A stretch of DNA of 64,000 bases, taken from contig NZ_FOYL01000012.1 in assembly GCF_900115955.1 (NCBI RefSeq), positions 124,001 to 188,000 of the forward strand, written 5' to 3'. This DNA comes from Lentzea waywayandensis. Lineage in GTDB: Bacteria; Actinomycetota; Actinomycetes; Mycobacteriales; Pseudonocardiaceae. Of the stretch, positions 54,385-63,363 are shown in pieces. Both the position numbers and the translations under genes were made by a program. Within the stretch, counting starts at the first letter, position 1. The number at the start of each line of letters is the position of its first letter. The notes beneath the pieces are model-generated. The model had not been told where the DNA came from. It saw only the letters and a list, made by a program, of their open reading frames with translations, and did not search any database.

Positions 54385-55208
54385 TCACCAGCTCAGATCA
54401 GGAACACATGCGATCCAACCAGCGCGGGTGGAACACGCGGGTCGCCGCGCACCTGAACTCGACCTACTACAACCTGGACGAGTTCCGTGCCGGAAAGTCC
54501 AGTCTGCGCCGGCTGGAGAAGGAGACGGTCGGTGACGTCCAGGGCCGTTCCCTGCTCCACCTGCAGTGCCACGTCGGGCTGAACGCGATCGGCTGGGCCA
54601 AGCTCGGCGCCAGGGTGACCGCGGTCGACTTCGCCGAACAGGCACTGGCGACCGGCCGGAGCCTCGCCGACGACGTCGGTGCGGACGTTCGTTTCGTGTA
54701 CTCCAACGTCTTCGACCTGCCGAAGAACCTGGACGGCGAGTTCGACATCGTCTACACCGACTACGGTGTGCTCGGCTGGTTGCCGGACCTCGGGGAATGG
54801 GCCCGGGTCATCGCCCACTTCCTCAAACCCGGCGGCGTGTTCCACCTGGTCGAGATTCACCCCGTCACGGCTGCGTTCACCGAGGCCGACGGCGATCTCG
54901 AGCTCACCCCGTTGCTGTTCACCGACGGCCCGTACGAGTACGAGGTCACGTCGACCTACGGCGACGAGTACGGGGAGAACCGGCAGATCCCGTCCTACAC
55001 CGAGTACTTCTGGCCCTACACCACCTCCCGGGTGATCACCGCGCTGATGGACGCGGGACTGCGGCTGGAGGTGTTCCGGGAGACCCCGGTGGACTGCCGC
55101 CAGCGCTTCCGGACCATGGTTCCCGACCCGGACGAGGAGGGTTGCTGGCGGCTGCCCGGCGATCCGATCCCGCTCACCTTCGCGGTGTCGGCCAGGAAGC
55201 CGGCATGA
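54381..55208 (+). CDS. Class I SAM-dependent methyltransferase
   Basis: A 275-residue Rossmann methyltransferase: motif I SLLHLQCHVGLNAIGWAKLG near residue 56, acidic end of strand 2 VTAVDFAEQALATG, FDIVYTDYGVLGWLPDLGEW, and FLKPGGVFHLVEIH (post-I/motif III). The N-terminal NQRGWNTRVAAH and C-terminal TEYFWPYTTSRVITALMDAG belong to a small-molecule methyltransferase group. It is coupled on both sides to NRPS genes, so it most likely methylates a building block or the peptide. N-, O- or C-methylation cannot be told from sequence. Confidence 0.88.
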   Translation: MITSSDQEHMRSNQRGWNTRVAAHLNSTYYNLDEFRAGKSSLRRLEKETVGDVQGRSLLHLQCHVGLNAIGWAKLGARVTAVDFAEQALATGRSLADDVGADVRFVYSNVFDLPKNLDGEFDIVYTDYGVLGWLPDLGEWARVIAHFLKPGGVFHLVEIHPVTAAFTEADGDLELTPLLFTDGPYEYEVTSTYGDEYGENRQIPSYTEYFWPYTTSRVITALMDAGLRLEVFRETPVDCRQRFRTMVPDPDEEGCWRLPGDPIPLTFAVSARKPA

Positions 55209-57109
55209 CCACGGCGAGCCAAGACACGTTGCACGGCCGGATCGCTGAGCAGGCACGCCGCCACCCCGCCGCCATCGCGGTGTCCGGAGTGGACGGTGTG
55301 CTGAGCTACGCCGAGCTGGTCGAGCAGGCCGGGGCCGTCGCCCACCGGTTGACCGCGCTGGGCGTCGGCCCCCACCGGCCGGTCGGCCTGGTGGCGCCGC
55401 GGTCGGCGGCGCTGATGGTGGGGATGCTCGGCATCCTCCAGGCCGGTCACGCCTACCTGCCGCTCGAGCCGTCCCACCCGTCCGCGCGCCTCGCCGAGCT
55501 GGTCGAGCGGGCCGGCGCGGTGGCGCTGGTCGGCACCCGCGAGCTCGTCAGCGGGCTGGGCACCGGGCTCCCCGCGGTGCTGCTCGACGAGCCGGCACCG
55601 GCGAACGAGGAGGTGAGCGCTCCACCGGCCGTGCCCGGTGAGGCGCTCTGCTACGTGCTGTTCACCTCGGGCTCGACCGGGAGACCGAAGGGCGTCGCGG
55701 TCGAGCACCGGCAGTACCTGCACTACCTGGACGGTCTCGCCGAGCACGTCGAGCCGGCCAGGTCCTGGGCGCTGGTCTCCACGTTCGCCGCGGATCTGGG
55801 CAGCACCAACGTGTTCGCCGCGTTGACCACCGGCGGCACGGTGCATCTCGTGCCGCACGAGACCGCCACCGACTCCGCCGCGCTCGCCGCGTACCTCCGC
55901 GAGCACGAGGTCGACGCGATGAAGCTGACGCCCAGCCACGTCGAGGCGCTGGGCGGGCCGGACGGCGAGTGGCTCGCCGCGATCCTGCCGCGCCGGCTGC
56001 TCATCTGCGCCGGCGAGCCGCTGAGCTGGGCCCTGGTCGACCGGATCCGCGCGGCGCGGCCCGGCCTGGCGGTGCAGAACCACTACGGCCCGACCGAGAC
56101 CACGGTGTCCATGCTGGCCCACCACGTCGGCCGGGACCGGCCGGACAGCGCGACCGTGCCGCTCGGCATGCCGTTTCGCGGCACCGGGGTGCGCGTGCTC
56201 GGCGTGGACGGCGAGGAAGTCCCCGCCGGCGTTCCGGGCGAGTTGCACGTCCACGGTGGCGGCCTGGCCAGGGGCTACCTGGACGACCCGGGGTCGACCT
56301 CGCGGCGGTTCCTGCCGATCGCCGGCGGGCGGAGCTACCGCACCGGGGACCTGGTGCGCCGGCTCGACTCCGGCGACATCGAGTTCCTCGGCCGGATCGA
56401 CGACCAGGTCAAGATCGCCGGCTTCCGGGTGGAGCCGGGCGAGGTGCGGGCGGTCCTCGCCGAGCACCCGGCGGTGCGCCAGGCGGCGGTGCACGTCCGG
56501 GAGGACCGGCCGGGGCGGCGGCAGCTGGTCGGCTACGTCACCGGTCCGGACTCCACTGTGGACGGTGCGGAGCTGCGGCGGTTCTTGGCACGGCGGCTAC
56601 CGGACCACATGGTGCCCGCCGCGGTGCTGGTGCTGGCCGAACTTCCCCTGACGCCCAACGGAAAGCTGGATCGCGCGGCGTTGCCGGCGCCCTGGCGGGC
56701 GGGTGGCGCGGCCGACGCTGTGCCCGCCAGTGACCTGGATCGCGCCGCGTTGCCGGCACCTTGGCGGGCGGCCGACGCAGTGCCCGCCGGTGACCTGGAG
56801 GGCGTTGTCACCGCCGCGTGGCGGGAGACGCTGGGCGCCGACGGGGTTGGCCCGCACGACAACTTCTTCGACATCGGCGGCAACTCGCTGCTGCTGATCC
56901 AGCTCAGGGCCCGGCTTCAGCGGGCGCTCGGGCGAGACGTCCGGACCGTGACGTTGTTCCGGAACCCGACCGTGCGGATGTTCGTGCACCACCTCGCCGA
57001 GTCCGGCCAGGCGCCCACCGAGCAGGTCAGGTCCCAGCGGACACCGAACAGCTACGCCGAGCGGTCCCGGCGGCGCGCGGCCTTGCGGAGGAACGACGAT
57101 GACGGCTGA
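55205..57109 (+). CDS. Nonribosomal peptide synthetase, A-T (Asp-like code)
   Basis: 634 residues. Adenylation domain (about 10-505: A3 LFTSGSTGRPKGV near 151, A5 NHYGPTETTV near 292, A8 GRIDDQVKIAGFRVEPGE) and carrier domain (FFDIGGNSLLLIQL, Ser near 556). The A4 region is atypical, FAADLGSTNVF in place of FDxS. Pocket residues by eye are D-L-T-K-I-A-H-V-S; the DLTK start is the Asp/Asn signature and H at position 322 favours Asp-like. It has no C domain of its own; the C at the end of the first NRPS may serve it. The linker holds a tandem duplication (56666-56794). Confidence 0.92.
   Translation: MTTASQDTLHGRIAEQARRHPAAIAVSGVDGVLSYAELVEQAGAVAHRLTALGVGPHRPVGLVAPRSAALMVGMLGILQAGHAYLPLEPSHPSARLAELVERAGAVALVGTRELVSGLGTGLPAVLLDEPAPANEEVSAPPAVPGEALCYVLFTSGSTGRPKGVAVEHRQYLHYLDGLAEHVEPARSWALVSTFAADLGSTNVFAALTTGGTVHLVPHETATDSAALAAYLREHEVDAMKLTPSHVEALGGPDGEWLAAILPRRLLICAGEPLSWALVDRIRAARPGLAVQNHYGPTETTVSMLAHHVGRDRPDSATVPLGMPFRGTGVRVLGVDGEEVPAGVPGELHVHGGGLARGYLDDPGSTSRRFLPIAGGRSYRTGDLVRRLDSGDIEFLGRIDDQVKIAGFRVEPGEVRAVLAEHPAVRQAAVHVREDRPGRRQLVGYVTGPDSTVDGAELRRFLARRLPDHMVPAAVLVLAELPLTPNGKLDRAALPAPWRAGGAADAVPASDLDRAALPAPWRAADAVPAGDLEGVVTAAWRETLGADGVGPHDNFFDIGGNSLLLIQLRARLQRALGRDVRTVTLFRNPTVRMFVHHLAESGQAPTEQVRSQRTPNSYAERSRRRAALRRNDDDG
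56666..56794 (+). repeat. Intragenic tandem duplication in the A-T linker
   Basis: Unit 1 (56666-56734, 69 bp) and unit 2 (56735-56794, 60 bp) both encode LDRAALPAPWRA...ADAVPA-x-D; unit 1 carries three extra codons (GGA). It lengthens the linker between the adenylation and carrier domains by about 20 residues. Confidence 0.9.
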
Positions 57110-60100
57110 ACCTAGTGGCCTGGAGATCGCCGTCGTCGGGATGGCGGGCCGGTTCCCCGGCGCCGGCTCGATCGCCGAGTTCTGGGACGTGGTGCGGCAG
57201 GGCAGGAACTCCCTGGCCACGTTCTCGGTCGACGACGCGCTGCGCGATGGCGCCGACCCGGACCTGGTGGGCCGTCAGGACCACGTGCGCTCGTACGGCG
57301 TGATGTCCGATGTGGACTGTTTCGACCACCGGCTGTTCGGCTACACACCTAGGGATGCCGCGCTGCTCGACCCGCAGCAGCGGCTGTTCCTGGAGACCGC
57401 CTGGGCGGCCATGGAGGACGCCGGGTACGCGCCGCGCGAGACGGCCGAACCGGTCGGCGTCTACGCCGGGGCCGGGCAGAGCGCCTATCTCATCCGCAAC
57501 CTTCTGGCGAGCCCCGACGTGCTGGCCACGATGAGCCACCACGAGCTGATCCTGGCCACCGAGAAGGACAACCTGGCCACCAGGGTGGCCTACCACCTCA
57601 ACCTGCGCGGGCCGGCGATGTCCGTGCAGACCGCGTGCTCGTCCTCGCTCGTCGCGGTGCATCTGGCTGGCCAGGCGTTGCTGAGCGGGGAGTGCGACCT
57701 GGCTCTGGCCGGCGGGGTGGCCGTGCACCTGCCGCAGCACGAGGGCTACCGCTATCAGCCCGGCTCGGTGTTGTCCTCCTCTGGCCGCTGTTACCCGTTC
57801 GACAGTCGCGCCGATGGCACCGTGCCGGGCAACGGGGTCGGCGTCGTCGTGCTCAAACGCCTGGCGGACGCCGAGCGGGACCGGGACACGATCAGCGCGG
57901 TGATCCTCGGGTCCGCGGTGAACAACGACGGCGCCATGCGGGTCGGCTACACCGCGCCGGGGGTCGATGGCCAGGTGTCGGTGATCCGCGCGGCGCACGG
58001 CCTGGCCGGGATCGACCCGGCCACCATCTCCTACGTCGAGGCGCACGGCACCGGCACGTCGCTGGGCGACCCCATCGAGTTCGAGGCCCTGTGCGACGCC
58101 TACGGGATGGACGGGCCGGCCTGTGCGCTCGGCTCGCTCAAGGCGTTGATCGGCCACCTGTCGGCCGCGGCGGGGGTCGCCGGGCTGATCAAGACGGTGC
58201 TCGCCCTGCGGCACGGGACGCTGCCGCCGAGCCCGTACTTCACCGAGCCCAACCCGGCGATCGACCTCGACGGCAGCAGGTTCTTCATCCCGGCCGAGGC
58301 ACGGCCGTGGCCGGCGACCGAGCGCCCCCGGCGAGCCGCGGTCAGCTCGACCGGCATGGGTGGCACCAACGTGCACGTGGTGCTGGAGCAGGCCCCGCCG
58401 CTCCCGGCGTCCCCACCCGTCGCGCGGGCCGAGCAGGTTCTCGTGCTCTCCGCGCGGGACGACGCGGCGCTCGCCGAGGCGGCGGGCCGGCTGGGTGACC
58501 ATCTCCTGGCCCAGCCCGGGATCCCGCTCGCCGACGTGGCGAACACGTTGCGGCACGGTCGAAGCGGACTGCCCCGGCGGCTCGCGGTGGCGTGCACCGA
58601 CCGGGAGAGCGCCGCGGCCCGGCTGCGCGCGCCGGTACTGCCCGCCGGGGACGCGGGCGAGCCGGGCGTGGTCTTCCTGTTTCCCGGGCAGGGCAGCCAG
58701 TACGTGGGCATGGGCCGGGCGCTGTACGAGCGCGAGCCGGTGTTCCGGCACTGGGTGGACGCCGGGGCCGGCGCGCTCGACGTCGATCTGCGGGACATCC
58801 TCTACCCGGCTGAACCGGACCTGGCCGGGGACCGCGCGGCGGTGCTCGCCGACACGGCGGTGACCCAGCCCGCGCTGTTCGTGATCGAGTACGCGCTGGC
58901 CCAGTTGCTGATGGAGTGGGGGATCCGGCCACGGGCCGCGATCGGGCACAGCGTCGGCGAGTACGTGGCGGCGGCGGTCGCCGGCTGCTTCGACTTTCCC
59001 ACCGGGCTGGCCCTGGTGGCCGATCGCGCCCGGCTGATGGCCGAACGGCCGCGGGGCGCGATGCTGAGTGTGTCGATGCCCGCGGCCGACGTCCTCCCGC
59101 TGCTGACCGACGGGGTGGACCTGGCCGCCGCCAACGCACCCGAGCTCAGCGTCGTGTCCGGACCGGACGGCGCGATCGAGCGGCTGGCGGCCGAGCTGAC
59201 CGCGCGCGGGGTGCGGCACCGGCGCCTGCACACCTCACACGCCTTCCACTCCGAGATGATGGCGCCGGCCGTGGCACCGTTCGAGCGACGGGCTCGGCAG
59301 GTGGACCTGCGCGTGCCCCTGATCCCGTTCGTGTCCAACGTGACCGGTCACTGGATCGAGGCCGCCGAGGCCACCGATCCGGCCTACTGGGCCCGCCACG
59401 TGCGGGCCACCGTGCGTTTCCACGAGGGGCTGCTGACCCTGCTGCGCGAGCCGGGGCAGGTGCTCCTGGAGGTGGGACCGGGCAACACGCTGGCGGCTCT
59501 GGTGCGCCAGCACGGCGACCTGGCCAAGGGGCAGGTCGTGCTCGGCACGCTGCCGCATCCCCGTGACCCACGGCCGGCCGGGCTGTGCCTGGCGCAGACA
59601 CTCGGTGACCTCTGGTCGGCCGGGGTGGCGGTGGACTGGGCGCGCTACGAGGACCCCGGACGGAGCCGCGTGCCGCTGCCCACGTACCCGTTCCGCCGGG
59701 TCCGGCACTGGGTGGAGCCGTCCGGCCTCGCCTCCGCCGCGGCCGAGCTCGCACCCGTCCCCGTGCCGCCTCCGGGCCCGCGTGACCGCGCGGGGCAGGT
59801 GCTGGCGATCTGGCGGGAGATGCTGGGCATCGACCCGGTCGGCCAGGACGACGACTTCTTCGCGCTCGGCGGGCATTCGTTGCTCGCGACCCGGATCGTG
59901 GCGCGGATCAAGGACCTGCTGGGTGTCGAGCTGCCGGGCAGTGCCCTGTTCGACGCGCCGACACCGCGCCGCCTGACCGAGCTGGTCGAACGGACCGAGC
60001 GCGAGGCCGGAGGCGGCGAGCCCGGCGATCTCGACGAGGAGTCGGTGGCCGCGCTGGTCGCCGAGATCCAGCGGCTCTCGCCCGACGAGCTGCGGGACCG

Positions 60101-60134
60101 GCTGCGGGACGCCGAGGTCGGCGCCGATGACTGA
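57099..60134 (+). CDS. Type I polyketide synthase module, KS-AT-ACP
   Basis: 1011 residues. Ketosynthase (about 8-430): active Cys in QTACSSSLVAV near 178, His in EAHGTGTSLGDP near 315 and in LIGHLSAAAGVAG near 352. Acyltransferase (about 520-820): VFLFPGQGSQYVGMG, nucleophile GHSVGEY near 618, and HAFHS near 713, the malonyl-CoA-type signature. Carrier domain at the C-terminus (GGHSLLATRI, Ser near 926). No KR, DH, ER or MT, so it would add an unreduced malonyl unit (beta-keto). The ATG at 57099 overlaps the upstream NRPS by 11 bp. The KS starts directly at the N-terminus, so it probably accepts a peptidyl chain from the preceding A-T protein. Confidence 0.95.
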   Translation: MTAEPSGLEIAVVGMAGRFPGAGSIAEFWDVVRQGRNSLATFSVDDALRDGADPDLVGRQDHVRSYGVMSDVDCFDHRLFGYTPRDAALLDPQQRLFLETAWAAMEDAGYAPRETAEPVGVYAGAGQSAYLIRNLLASPDVLATMSHHELILATEKDNLATRVAYHLNLRGPAMSVQTACSSSLVAVHLAGQALLSGECDLALAGGVAVHLPQHEGYRYQPGSVLSSSGRCYPFDSRADGTVPGNGVGVVVLKRLADAERDRDTISAVILGSAVNNDGAMRVGYTAPGVDGQVSVIRAAHGLAGIDPATISYVEAHGTGTSLGDPIEFEALCDAYGMDGPACALGSLKALIGHLSAAAGVAGLIKTVLALRHGTLPPSPYFTEPNPAIDLDGSRFFIPAEARPWPATERPRRAAVSSTGMGGTNVHVVLEQAPPLPASPPVARAEQVLVLSARDDAALAEAAGRLGDHLLAQPGIPLADVANTLRHGRSGLPRRLAVACTDRESAAARLRAPVLPAGDAGEPGVVFLFPGQGSQYVGMGRALYEREPVFRHWVDAGAGALDVDLRDILYPAEPDLAGDRAAVLADTAVTQPALFVIEYALAQLLMEWGIRPRAAIGHSVGEYVAAAVAGCFDFPTGLALVADRARLMAERPRGAMLSVSMPAADVLPLLTDGVDLAAANAPELSVVSGPDGAIERLAAELTARGVRHRRLHTSHAFHSEMMAPAVAPFERRARQVDLRVPLIPFVSNVTGHWIEAAEATDPAYWARHVRATVRFHEGLLTLLREPGQVLLEVGPGNTLAALVRQHGDLAKGQVVLGTLPHPRDPRPAGLCLAQTLGDLWSAGVAVDWARYEDPGRSRVPLPTYPFRRVRHWVEPSGLASAAAELAPVPVPPPGPRDRAGQVLAIWREMLGIDPVGQDDDFFALGGHSLLATRIVARIKDLLGVELPGSALFDAPTPRRLTELVERTEREAGGGEPGDLDEESVAALVAEIQRLSPDELRDRLRDAEVGADD

Positions 60135-63100
60135 GCCGGGGTTCAGTGCCGTGTTCAGCGATGCGTACTCACCCGGCGGCCACGCTGATGCCGTGCCCTC
60201 AGGGGAGGGGTCGCACACACGGGGGAGTCACGTGGACGAGTCGGAATGCCTGCACCAGCTGTTCGCCGCACAGGCGAGCCGAACCCCGGACCGGGTCGCG
60301 GTCACCGACGGGCGACGCCGGCTCACCTATCGCGAGCTCGACGACGCGGCCGGGCAGCTGGCCCGGCGACTGCGCCTGAACGGTGTCGGACCCGAGGTGC
60401 TGGTCGGCCTTTGCGTCGACCGCGACGTCGACCTGGTGGTGGCGATCCTCGCCGTTCTCCAGGCCGGTGGCGCCTACGTGCCGCTCGACCCGCGTTACCC
60501 GCGGGCCCGGCTGGAGTTCGTCCTCGCCGACTGCCGGTGCCCGGTGGTTCTCGGGCAGCAACGGTTCGCCCACCTGGTCGCGGCGACCGGCCTGCCGTTC
60601 GTCGCCGTCGATGCCGAGCCGGCCGACGGGCAGGAGCCCTCGACCGGGCCTGACGGTGGCGGGGTCCGGCCCGCTGGCACCGCCTACGTCCTCCACACGT
60701 CCGGCTCCACCGGGCAGCCGAAGGGGGTGATGGTCAGCCACGCCAACGTGTCGCGGCTGTTCACCGTCACCCGTGACGAGTTCGCCTTCGACCCGGACGA
60801 CACCTGGACGCTGTTCCACTCCTTCGCCTTCGACTTCTCGGTGTGGGAGATGTGGGGCGCGTTGCTGCACGGCGGCCGACTGGTGGTCGTGCCCTACCCG
60901 GTCAGCCGCGACCCCGAGTCGTTCTGGCGGCTGCTGACGGCGGAGCGGGTCACCGTGCTCAACCAGACGCCTTCGGCGTTCCGCCGGCTCATCCGGGCGG
61001 CCGAGGCGGACGGCTGGCCGGAGACGACGCTGCGCACCGTCGTCTTCGGTGGCGAGGCGCTGCCACCGGCGATGCTGCGGCCGTGGTTCGACCGCTACGG
61101 CGACGCGACGCCGCGGCTGGTGAACATGTACGGGATCACCGAGACCACCGTGCACGTCACGGTCCGGCCACTCACCGCGGCCGACGCGGACGGCCAGGTC
61201 AGCCCGATCGGGGTGCCACTGGACGATCTCGACGCGGTCGTGCTCGGTCCGGACCTCCGCGCGGTACCGCACGGCGAACCCGGCGAGCTGTTCGTCGGTG
61301 GCGCCGGCGTGTCCACCGGCTACCTCGGGCGTCCCGGCCTGACCGCCCGCCGGTTCGTCCCCGACCCGTCCGGCCCGCCGGGCGCGCGCCGGTACCGCAC
61401 GGGCGACCTGGCGGTCCTGCGGGACGGCGAGCTGGAGTTCCTCGGGCGCACCGACGACCAGGTGCAGTTCCGCGGGTTCCGGATCGAGCCGGCCGAGATC
61501 GAGGCGGCGTTGCTCACCAGGCCCGGCGTGTCCGCCGCCGTCGTGCTGCTGGACGACCGCGACGGCGAAGCCCGCCTGGCCGGTTTCGTCCTCGCCGCGG
61601 TCGGGGCGTCGGTCCGGCCGGAAGAGCTGCGTGCCGGCCTCGCCGAGCAGCTGCCCGTGCATCAGGTGCCGTCGGTGCTCCTGGTGGTGGACGCCTTTCC
61701 CCTCACCGTCAACGGAAAGCTCGACCGCGACGCACTGCTCTCCCTGGCGCGGAACCGTCCGGCCGCCGCCGCACTGTCCACATCGGACACCGCAGGTGGT
61801 GAGGACGCGGACCGGCTGGCGGCCATCTGGGCGGACGTGCTCGGTGTCGCGCGAGTCGACCCGCACGACAACTTCTTCGCGCTCGGCGGGGACTCCATGT
61901 CCGCCATCCGCGTGGTCGCCCGCGCCAGGGACGCGGCCATCCCGGTGAGCGTGGAGAGCCTGTTCAAGCATCCGACCGTCGCCGAACTGGCCACCGCCGC
62001 GGGCGATGATCCGGCCACGCCCGCCGAGGCGCTGGGGACCGAGCCGGCGGCGCCGGCCGACGGGGTGGCCGACACCTTTCCCGCCTCGCTGGTACAGGTC
62101 GGGGTCGTCTACGAATGCGAGATCACCGAGGATCCCACGCTCTACCACGACGCCAGCGCGGTTCGGCTGTCCGGGCCACTCGACCCGGCCGCGTTGCGCA
62201 GGGCACTCGACACCACCTCCGCCAGGCACGAGTTGCTCCGGGCGTGCTTCGACCTGGTCGGCCACGCCGAGCCGATGGTGCTGGTGCACCACGTCGCGCC
62301 GATCCCGCTGGCCGTGCTGGACGCCCCCGCCGCCCCCGATCCGGCCGCGGCGGTCCGTGCCTGGTGGACCGGCCAGTGGCGGCGGCCGTTCGAGCTGACC
62401 GCGGCGCCGCTGGTCCGGTGCCACGTGCTGAACCATCCGGACGGGACGTTCCACCTGGCACTGTCGGTGCACCACTCGGTGGTCGACGGCTGGAGCTTCG
62501 CGGTGGTGATGCGGGACCTGCTGCTCGCCTACGATCGCGAGCTGGGTTCGCCGGCGCCCGCCGAACCACCGCTTGCGTCGCGCTACCGCGACTTCGTGGC
62601 GCTGGAACGGCGGGCCGCCGCCAGTCCGGCGACCACCGCCTACTGGACCGAGTCGCTCGGCTCGTACCGTCACACTCCACTGTGGACGGAGAGACCCGCC
62701 GGCCCGGCCACCGAGTCCACCGTGTCCGTGCCGGTGGACCCCGCGCTCGCCAACAACGCGCGGCAGCTCGCCGTGCGGCTGGAGGTACCGGTGCGCAGCG
62801 TGTACCTGGCCGCCCACGTCTGGGCGCTCAGCGTGCTCCGGCACACCTCCGACGTGCTGACCGGGCTGGTCACGAACGGCCGGCCGGAGCACACCGGGGC
62901 CGAGTCGGCCGTCGGGATGTTCGTCAACACGCTGCCGCTGCGGACCCGTCTGCCGGACGGGTCGTGGAGCTCGCTGGTCCGGGCGGTGTTCGCCGCCGAG
63001 CAGGCCCAGCTGCCGCACCGCCGGTTCCCGCTGGCGAAGCTGCGTGCCGTCACCGGGGTCGGGCCGCCGGAGGCGCTGTTCAACTTCGCCGACTTCCGCG

Positions 63101-63363
63101 TCTACGACGTGCTGGCCGGTCTGCGGAACCTGCGCGCGCACGAGTGGTGGTTCGCCGATCGCAACGAGTTCCCGCTGTCGGTCACCGTCACCAGGGAGCC
63201 GATGTCGCCGGAATGGCAGCTGGTGGTTCGGGCCGGGGCGGAGCACGGCGGGCAGGCGCTGGCGGAGACGGCGGCGGAGCTGTTCCTGGACGCGCTCGGC
63301 CGGACCGTGACCGACCCCGACGGGCGCGTGGCCCTGGGCGTGCACCCGGTGGTGGTCCCGTGA
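60127..63363 (+). CDS. Nonribosomal peptide synthetase, A-T-C (Thr code)
   Basis: 1078 residues. Adenylation domain (about 40-540: A3 HTSGSTGQPKGV near 190, A4 FAFDFSVWEMW near 234, A5 NMYGITETTVH near 331), carrier domain (LGGDSMSAIRV, Ser near 588) and condensation domain (about 640-1060, active HHSVVDG near 781, VGMFVNTLPLRTRL). Pocket residues by eye are D-F-W-N-V-G-M-V-H, which matches the classical Thr code. The first 35 residues look non-native; a GTG at 60232 with its own GGGGGAG is a plausible true start. No C precedes the A domain, and the next protein starts with another C, so the order of action is not obvious. Confidence 0.93.
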   Translation: MTEPGFSAVFSDAYSPGGHADAVPSGEGSHTRGSHVDESECLHQLFAAQASRTPDRVAVTDGRRRLTYRELDDAAGQLARRLRLNGVGPEVLVGLCVDRDVDLVVAILAVLQAGGAYVPLDPRYPRARLEFVLADCRCPVVLGQQRFAHLVAATGLPFVAVDAEPADGQEPSTGPDGGGVRPAGTAYVLHTSGSTGQPKGVMVSHANVSRLFTVTRDEFAFDPDDTWTLFHSFAFDFSVWEMWGALLHGGRLVVVPYPVSRDPESFWRLLTAERVTVLNQTPSAFRRLIRAAEADGWPETTLRTVVFGGEALPPAMLRPWFDRYGDATPRLVNMYGITETTVHVTVRPLTAADADGQVSPIGVPLDDLDAVVLGPDLRAVPHGEPGELFVGGAGVSTGYLGRPGLTARRFVPDPSGPPGARRYRTGDLAVLRDGELEFLGRTDDQVQFRGFRIEPAEIEAALLTRPGVSAAVVLLDDRDGEARLAGFVLAAVGASVRPEELRAGLAEQLPVHQVPSVLLVVDAFPLTVNGKLDRDALLSLARNRPAAAALSTSDTAGGEDADRLAAIWADVLGVARVDPHDNFFALGGDSMSAIRVVARARDAAIPVSVESLFKHPTVAELATAAGDDPATPAEALGTEPAAPADGVADTFPASLVQVGVVYECEITEDPTLYHDASAVRLSGPLDPAALRRALDTTSARHELLRACFDLVGHAEPMVLVHHVAPIPLAVLDAPAAPDPAAAVRAWWTGQWRRPFELTAAPLVRCHVLNHPDGTFHLALSVHHSVVDGWSFAVVMRDLLLAYDRELGSPAPAEPPLASRYRDFVALERRAAASPATTAYWTESLGSYRHTPLWTERPAGPATESTVSVPVDPALANNARQLAVRLEVPVRSVYLAAHVWALSVLRHTSDVLTGLVTNGRPEHTGAESAVGMFVNTLPLRTRLPDGSWSSLVRAVFAAEQAQLPHRRFPLAKLRAVTGVGPPEALFNFADFRVYDVLAGLRNLRAHEWWFADRNEFPLSVTVTREPMSPEWQLVVRAGAEHGGQALAETAAELFLDALGRTVTDPDGRVALGVHPVVVP
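60141..60163 (+). promoter_or_regulatory. Second-site copy of the GTTCAGTG-N4-GTTCAGCGATG motif
   Basis: GTTCAGTG (60141-60148), four bases, GTTCAGCGATG (60153-60163); spacing is identical to the copy before the first NRPS. It lies 68 bp upstream of the alternative GTG start at 60232, consistent with an internal promoter. Confidence 0.45.
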
